In this document: positions 30,081-33,466 of the stretch, piece by piece
How the letters are laid out: each line of letters starts with the position of its first letter
Position numbering within the stretch: the first letter of the stretch is position 1
From: a virus
Length of the DNA: 33,466 nt
IMG/VR virus record: IMGVR_UViG_3300047476_000243
Span: 1-33,466 of that record
Reading direction: 5' to 3' (one strand)
The notes under the pieces: model-generated
The model's input: the letters and a program-made list of their open reading frames with translations, nothing else
The model's database searches: none
Told to the model about the DNA's origin: nothing
Made by a program: the position numbers and the translations under genes

Positions 30081-30745
30081 AAGTTAAATTAGTAAGCTAT
30101 AGTAAACCAAGCGATGAGATGGTTCAGAATGGACTTGAAGATGTTCAAGATTTAATTGCATTCTGTGCTCGAGTTTCTAACCCATCAAATCAACTTAATA
30201 TGGAAACAGCAGATAAGTTGATTAAGTATTTGATTAAACACAAACATTGGAGTCCATTAGAAATGGCTTCAGCTTGTTTAGAGATTGAAACAACTCGTGA
30301 TATTGCTAGACAAATTCTACGACATCGTTCATTTTCTTTCCAAGAATTTAGTCAACGTTATGCAGACCCAACAAAAGATTTGGCATTCGTAACTCGTGAA
30401 GCACGTTTACAAGATAATATTAATCGTCAGAATTCTGTGGAGACTGATAATGAAGCATTGAAAGATGCTTGGATTGCGGCTCAAACTGAAGTTATTAATG
30501 CGGCAGAAAATGCTTATAAATGGGCTGTAGAAAATGGTATTGCAAAAGAACAAGCACGTGCTGTTTTACCTGAAGGTTTAACAGTATCTCGCATGTACAT
30601 GAATGGAACTCTTAGAAGCTGGATTCACTTCATTGAGATTCGTTCAGGTAATGGCACTCAAAAAGAACATATGGAAGTAGCAAGAGCGTGTGCTGAAGCA
30701 ATTGCTGAAATCTTCCCTATGGCAAAAGAATTTGTACAAGAATAA
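30077..30745 (+). CDS. thyX: Flavin-dependent thymidylate synthase (ThyX)
   Basis: ThyX makes dTMP from dUMP using FAD and methylenetetrahydrofolate. From ATG 30077 it has 222 residues. The signature RHRSFSFQEFSQRY (residues 82-95) matches the ThyX motif RHR-x7-8-S. HKHWSPLEMASACLEIETT and LRSWIHFIEIRSGNGTQKE are also typical. A start at 30065 is possible but lies inside the primase gene. The enzyme fits with the phage dCMP deaminase to convert dCMP to dTMP. Confidence 0.96.
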   Translation: MKVKLVSYSKPSDEMVQNGLEDVQDLIAFCARVSNPSNQLNMETADKLIKYLIKHKHWSPLEMASACLEIETTRDIARQILRHRSFSFQEFSQRYADPTKDLAFVTREARLQDNINRQNSVETDNEALKDAWIAAQTEVINAAENAYKWAVENGIAKEQARAVLPEGLTVSRMYMNGTLRSWIHFIEIRSGNGTQKEHMEVARACAEAIAEIFPMAKEFVQE

Positions 30746-30759
30746 TTATAGAGGATATT

Positions 30760-32556
30760 ATGAACAACGTTCATGGAATTAATATTGACCTTTCACGAGA
30801 TTCGTTATTTGATGAATTGGGGTTAATTCGTTTAAAAGAAAGTTATATGAGAGATGAAGAGACTTCACCTCAAGAAAGGTTTGCTTATGTTTCTAAACAC
30901 TTTAGTTCAAATGAAGCACACGCTCAAAGACTATATGAGTATTCTAGTAAGCATTGGCTTAGCTATGCCACTCCTATTCTTAGTTTTGGTCGCTCAAAGC
31001 GTGGTTTGCCTATCTCATGTTTCCTCAACTATATTGAAGACACTGCGGAAGGTTTAGTAGACAATCTATCAGAAACTAACTGGCTGTCTATGATGGGAGG
31101 CGGTGTTGGTATTGGTTTCGGTATTCGTTCGGCTGATGCTATCTCTACAGGTGTTATGCCTCACTTGAAGATTTATGATGCTTCTTCACTAGCTTATCGT
31201 CAAGGTAAGACTCGTCGTGGTTCATATGCCGCATATCTAGATGTTAGTCATCCTGATATTACTCAGTTCATCGAGATGCGTAAAGCAACTGGTGACCAAA
31301 ACATGAAAGCTTTGAATCTACATCATGGTGTAAACATTTCTGATAAGTTTATGGAAATCATCGAAAGATGTATGCTAGATAAAGATGCTGATGATTCTTG
31401 GGAATTGATTGACCCACACAGTCATGAGGTGCGTGAAGTTGTATCAGCTAAACATCTATGGCAACAAATCTTAGAATTACGTATGCAAACTGGTGAACCA
31501 TATTTGCATTTCATTGATGAATCTAATCGTAAATTGCCTCAATGGTTAAAAGACAAAGGTCTTAAAGTACACCAATCTAACTTATGTTCAGAAATCATTT
31601 TACCTACAAATGAAGAGAGAACAGCAGTTTGTTGTTTATCATCATTAAACTTAGAATATTTCGATGAATGGAGTAAAGATGCTTTGTTTCTTAGAGACGT
31701 TGCAGAAATGCTTGATAACGTTTTACAATACTTTATTGACAATGCTCCTGATACTATTGCTAGGGCTCGTTTTTCTGCTAGTCGTGAGCGTTCAATTGGT
31801 ATTGGTGCTCTTGGCTGGCATGCCTTACTTCAGAAAAAGAATATTCCGTGGGAAAGCGCATTAGCAACAGGTTTAAATAAAAGAATCTTTAGTCATGTAA
31901 GAGGTAAATTGAATGAAGCTAATCAACAACTTGGTAAAGAACGTGGCGAAGCACCAGACGCAGTTGGTACAGGCAACCGCTTTTCTCACCTTATGGCTAT
32001 TGCTCCAAACGCTTCTAGTTCTATCATTATGGGAAATACATCACCAAGTATTGAGCCTTTTAGAGCAAATGCTTACCGTCAAGATACGTTAAGTGGTTCA
32101 CATCTACATAAGAATCAACACTTAGATAAAGTTATTGTTGAATACTGCTTAGATAAAGGCGACCAACTATATTCAGAAATTTGGTCATCTATTATTGCTA
32201 ATGATGGCTCAGTTCAACACTTAGACTGGATGGATGATTATACTAAAGATGTATTTAAAACATCTATGGAAATCGACCAGCGTTGGGTTATTCAACATGC
32301 GGCAGACAGACAAGAATATATTGACCAAGCACAGTCATTGAATGTATTCTTCAGACCTGACTCTAATATTAAGTATATTCATGCTGTACACTTCATGGCA
32401 TGGAAACTTAAATTGAAGACAATGTATTACTGTCGTTCAGATAAGATTGCTAAAGCAGATAAAGTTAGCAAGAAGATTGAACGTGAAGTGATTGATGAAA
32501 TCGATTTAAAATCAATGGCAAGCGACGATGGTATCTGTCTAGCATGTGAAGGATAG
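30760..32556 (+). CDS. nrdA: Ribonucleotide reductase large subunit, class I, short form (NrdA)
   Basis: It reduces ribonucleotides to deoxyribonucleotides together with NrdB. At 598 residues it is far shorter than E. coli NrdA (761). It starts close to the catalytic barrel and seems to lack the N-terminal ATP-cone activity domain. Active-site parts are present: SYATPILSFGRSKRGLPISC (the reducing-pair Cys), SNLCSEIILPT (catalytic Asn, Cys and Glu), a CCLSSLNLEYF pair, the TMYYCRSDK double Tyr of the radical path, and a C-terminal CLAC pair for thioredoxin-type re-reduction. GAGG precedes the ATG. Confidence 0.95.
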   Translation: MNNVHGINIDLSRDSLFDELGLIRLKESYMRDEETSPQERFAYVSKHFSSNEAHAQRLYEYSSKHWLSYATPILSFGRSKRGLPISCFLNYIEDTAEGLVDNLSETNWLSMMGGGVGIGFGIRSADAISTGVMPHLKIYDASSLAYRQGKTRRGSYAAYLDVSHPDITQFIEMRKATGDQNMKALNLHHGVNISDKFMEIIERCMLDKDADDSWELIDPHSHEVREVVSAKHLWQQILELRMQTGEPYLHFIDESNRKLPQWLKDKGLKVHQSNLCSEIILPTNEERTAVCCLSSLNLEYFDEWSKDALFLRDVAEMLDNVLQYFIDNAPDTIARARFSASRERSIGIGALGWHALLQKKNIPWESALATGLNKRIFSHVRGKLNEANQQLGKERGEAPDAVGTGNRFSHLMAIAPNASSSIIMGNTSPSIEPFRANAYRQDTLSGSHLHKNQHLDKVIVEYCLDKGDQLYSEIWSSIIANDGSVQHLDWMDDYTKDVFKTSMEIDQRWVIQHAADRQEYIDQAQSLNVFFRPDSNIKYIHAVHFMAWKLKLKTMYYCRSDKIAKADKVSKKIEREVIDEIDLKSMASDDGICLACEG

Positions 32557-32558
32557 AA

Positions 32559-32744
32559 ATGCCTACATATGATTATCAGTGCTTAAAATGCAATAACGTT
32601 GAAAATGTATTTAAAAGAATGTCAGACCCACATCCTACTATATGTACAAGATGTGGTGAAGACTCGCTAGTAAGATTATACAATTCAGCACCTAGCGTAG
32701 AATACAAAGGCAAAGGTTGGTTTAAAACCGACGGAAAATACTAA
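32559..32744 (+). CDS. FmdB-like zinc ribbon protein
   Basis: This 61-residue protein starts PTYDYQCLKCNNVENVFKRM with a first CxxC and then has TICTRCGEDS with a second CxxC, the layout of FmdB-family zinc ribbons. The GKGWFKTDGKY end is also typical. It lies two bases after nrdA. Such proteins are often near RNR genes in phages, possibly as regulators or chaperones, but the function is not known. Confidence 0.88.
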   Translation: MPTYDYQCLKCNNVENVFKRMSDPHPTICTRCGEDSLVRLYNSAPSVEYKGKGWFKTDGKY

Positions 32745-32747
32745 ATT

Positions 32748-32978
32748 ATGAAAAAACTTGATATAAAATGGATAGCAACTTCGTTATTCATTTTTGGTGG
32801 AACTGCATGTGCTTTAAAGTTACCTATTATTAAATATGCTTTTCCATGTTTCGTAATTGCTCATGGTATACTTCTATACGATTTTTTAAGAACACATAAG
32901 AATAAAGCATTGCTTTTTCAGAATGCTTACTTCTTTATAATCAATTCAATAGCAACATATATATGGTTTTTAGGATAA
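32748..32978 (+). CDS. Small multi-pass membrane protein between nrdA and nrdB
   Basis: This 76-residue protein is mostly hydrophobic: WIATSLFIFGGTACALKL, YAFPCFVIAHGILLYDFL and NAYFFIINSIATYIWFLG, so three short membrane segments with a basic linker (RTHKNKALLF). I do not recognise a family. It is sandwiched in the RNR operon, which might mean a role in precursor uptake or none. It ends five bases before nrdB. Confidence 0.7.
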   Translation: MKKLDIKWIATSLFIFGGTACALKLPIIKYAFPCFVIAHGILLYDFLRTHKNKALLFQNAYFFIINSIATYIWFLG

Positions 32979-32982
32979 ACAA

Positions 32983-33466
32983 ATGGTAAAAAACAAACTA
33001 AAATTAATGGACGAACGTAACTACTTTAAACCATTCAACTATCCATGGGCATATGATGCCTGGTTAAAGCATGAACAAGCACATTGGCTTCATACAGAAG
33101 TACCGATGGCTGAAGATGTGAAAGACTGGAAAAAGAAATTAAACAATGATGAAAAGACGTTTCTAACAAACATCTTTAGATTCTTTACTCAAGGTGATAT
33201 CGACGTTGCAGGTGGTTATGTTAATAACTATTTGCCATATTTCCCTCAACCTGAAGTACGTATGATGTTAATGGGATTTGCGGCACGTGAAGCTTTGCAT
33301 ATTGCGGCTTACTCACATCTAATTGAAACACTTGGTCTTCCTGAAACGACATACAATCAGTTCCTTGAATATCAAGCGATGAAAGACAAACATGATTATG
33401 TTATGGACTTATCATCAAAGAATGGTACGCTAGAGTCTACTGCTCGACACATTGCTGTGTTTAGTG
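32983..33466 (+). CDS. nrdB: Ribonucleotide reductase small subunit, class I (NrdB), 5' part
   Basis: The first 161 residues are visible and the gene runs off the window. It matches the ferritin-like beta subunit that holds the di-iron centre and tyrosyl radical. WLHTEVPMAEDVKDW gives the first iron-ligand region, and AREALHIAAYSHLIETLG gives Glu, His and the radical Tyr with E. coli-like spacing (E-x2-H-x3-Y). No ribosome site is strong (GGATAAACAA). It is the partner of NrdA. Confidence 0.95.
   Translation, partial: MVKNKLKLMDERNYFKPFNYPWAYDAWLKHEQAHWLHTEVPMAEDVKDWKKKLNNDEKTFLTNIFRFFTQGDIDVAGGYVNNYLPYFPQPEVRMMLMGFAAREALHIAAYSHLIETLGLPETTYNQFLEYQAMKDKHDYVMDLSSKNGTLESTARHIAVFS

Noticed and set aside
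1-33466. CRISPR arrays, insertion sequences, integrase or attachment sites
   Set aside because: No regularly spaced repeats, transposase-like or integrase-like proteins were seen. The only repeats are the coding ones and short hairpins listed.

Overview
This window looks like part of the genome of a strictly lytic, T4-like myovirus (Caudoviricetes). All genes lie on the + strand, are tightly packed, often overlap at ATGA or TAATG junctions, and are AT-rich. The replication core is the T4 set in T4-like order: sliding clamp gp45, clamp loader gp44 and gp62, RegA, DNA polymerase gp43, UvsX, helicase gp41, and later primase gp61. Sequence details resemble the T4-like phages of marine and freshwater bacteria (cyanophage and pelagiphage type) more than T4 itself. 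There are no photosynthesis genes, so a heterotrophic host such as a SAR11-like or methylotrophic proteobacterium is a reasonable but unproven guess.

Layout. 1-3822 holds the clamp, clamp loader and RegA, with two nuclease-like genes between gp44 and gp62. 3829-4205 is the most unusual part: a complete circularly permuted tmRNA (ssrA) gene. Its acceptor half comes first, its tag-coding half second, and a 55-residue reading frame occupies the segment between them. 4338-4912 is a small heat-shock protein gene behind a T4-type late promoter and a leader whose last hairpin matches the ROSE RNA-thermometer motif. 4961-7385 holds dCMP deaminase, a GH19 endolysin, a MazG-like protein and small genes. 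7398-12673 holds polymerase, recombinase and helicase. 12685-14376 holds small conserved phage proteins.

14396-20047 is a seven-gene cassette of glycosyltransferases, a phosphatase-nucleotidyltransferase fusion, a methyltransferase and a GDPD-like enzyme, probably for glycan synthesis or modification. 20081-27517 holds late, probably virion-associated genes, several behind TATAAATA-type late promoters, with shared peptide motifs, EF-hand-like repeats and an apparently overprinted nested gene. 27520-28987 is a lysis block (spanin pair, holin, tail-anchored coiled coil). 29052-33466 is nucleotide metabolism: primase, ThyX, NrdA, an FmdB-like zinc ribbon, a membrane protein and the start of NrdB.

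How it fits together. The clamp, loader, polymerase, helicase, primase and UvsX form the replisome and recombination core. dCMP deaminase, ThyX, the MazG-like protein and ribonucleotide reductase supply dNTPs. Late promoters drive virion genes. Holin, spanins and the distant endolysin end the cycle. The tmRNA and Hsp20 look like phage-borne quality-control functions, rescuing stalled ribosomes and protecting proteins during infection.
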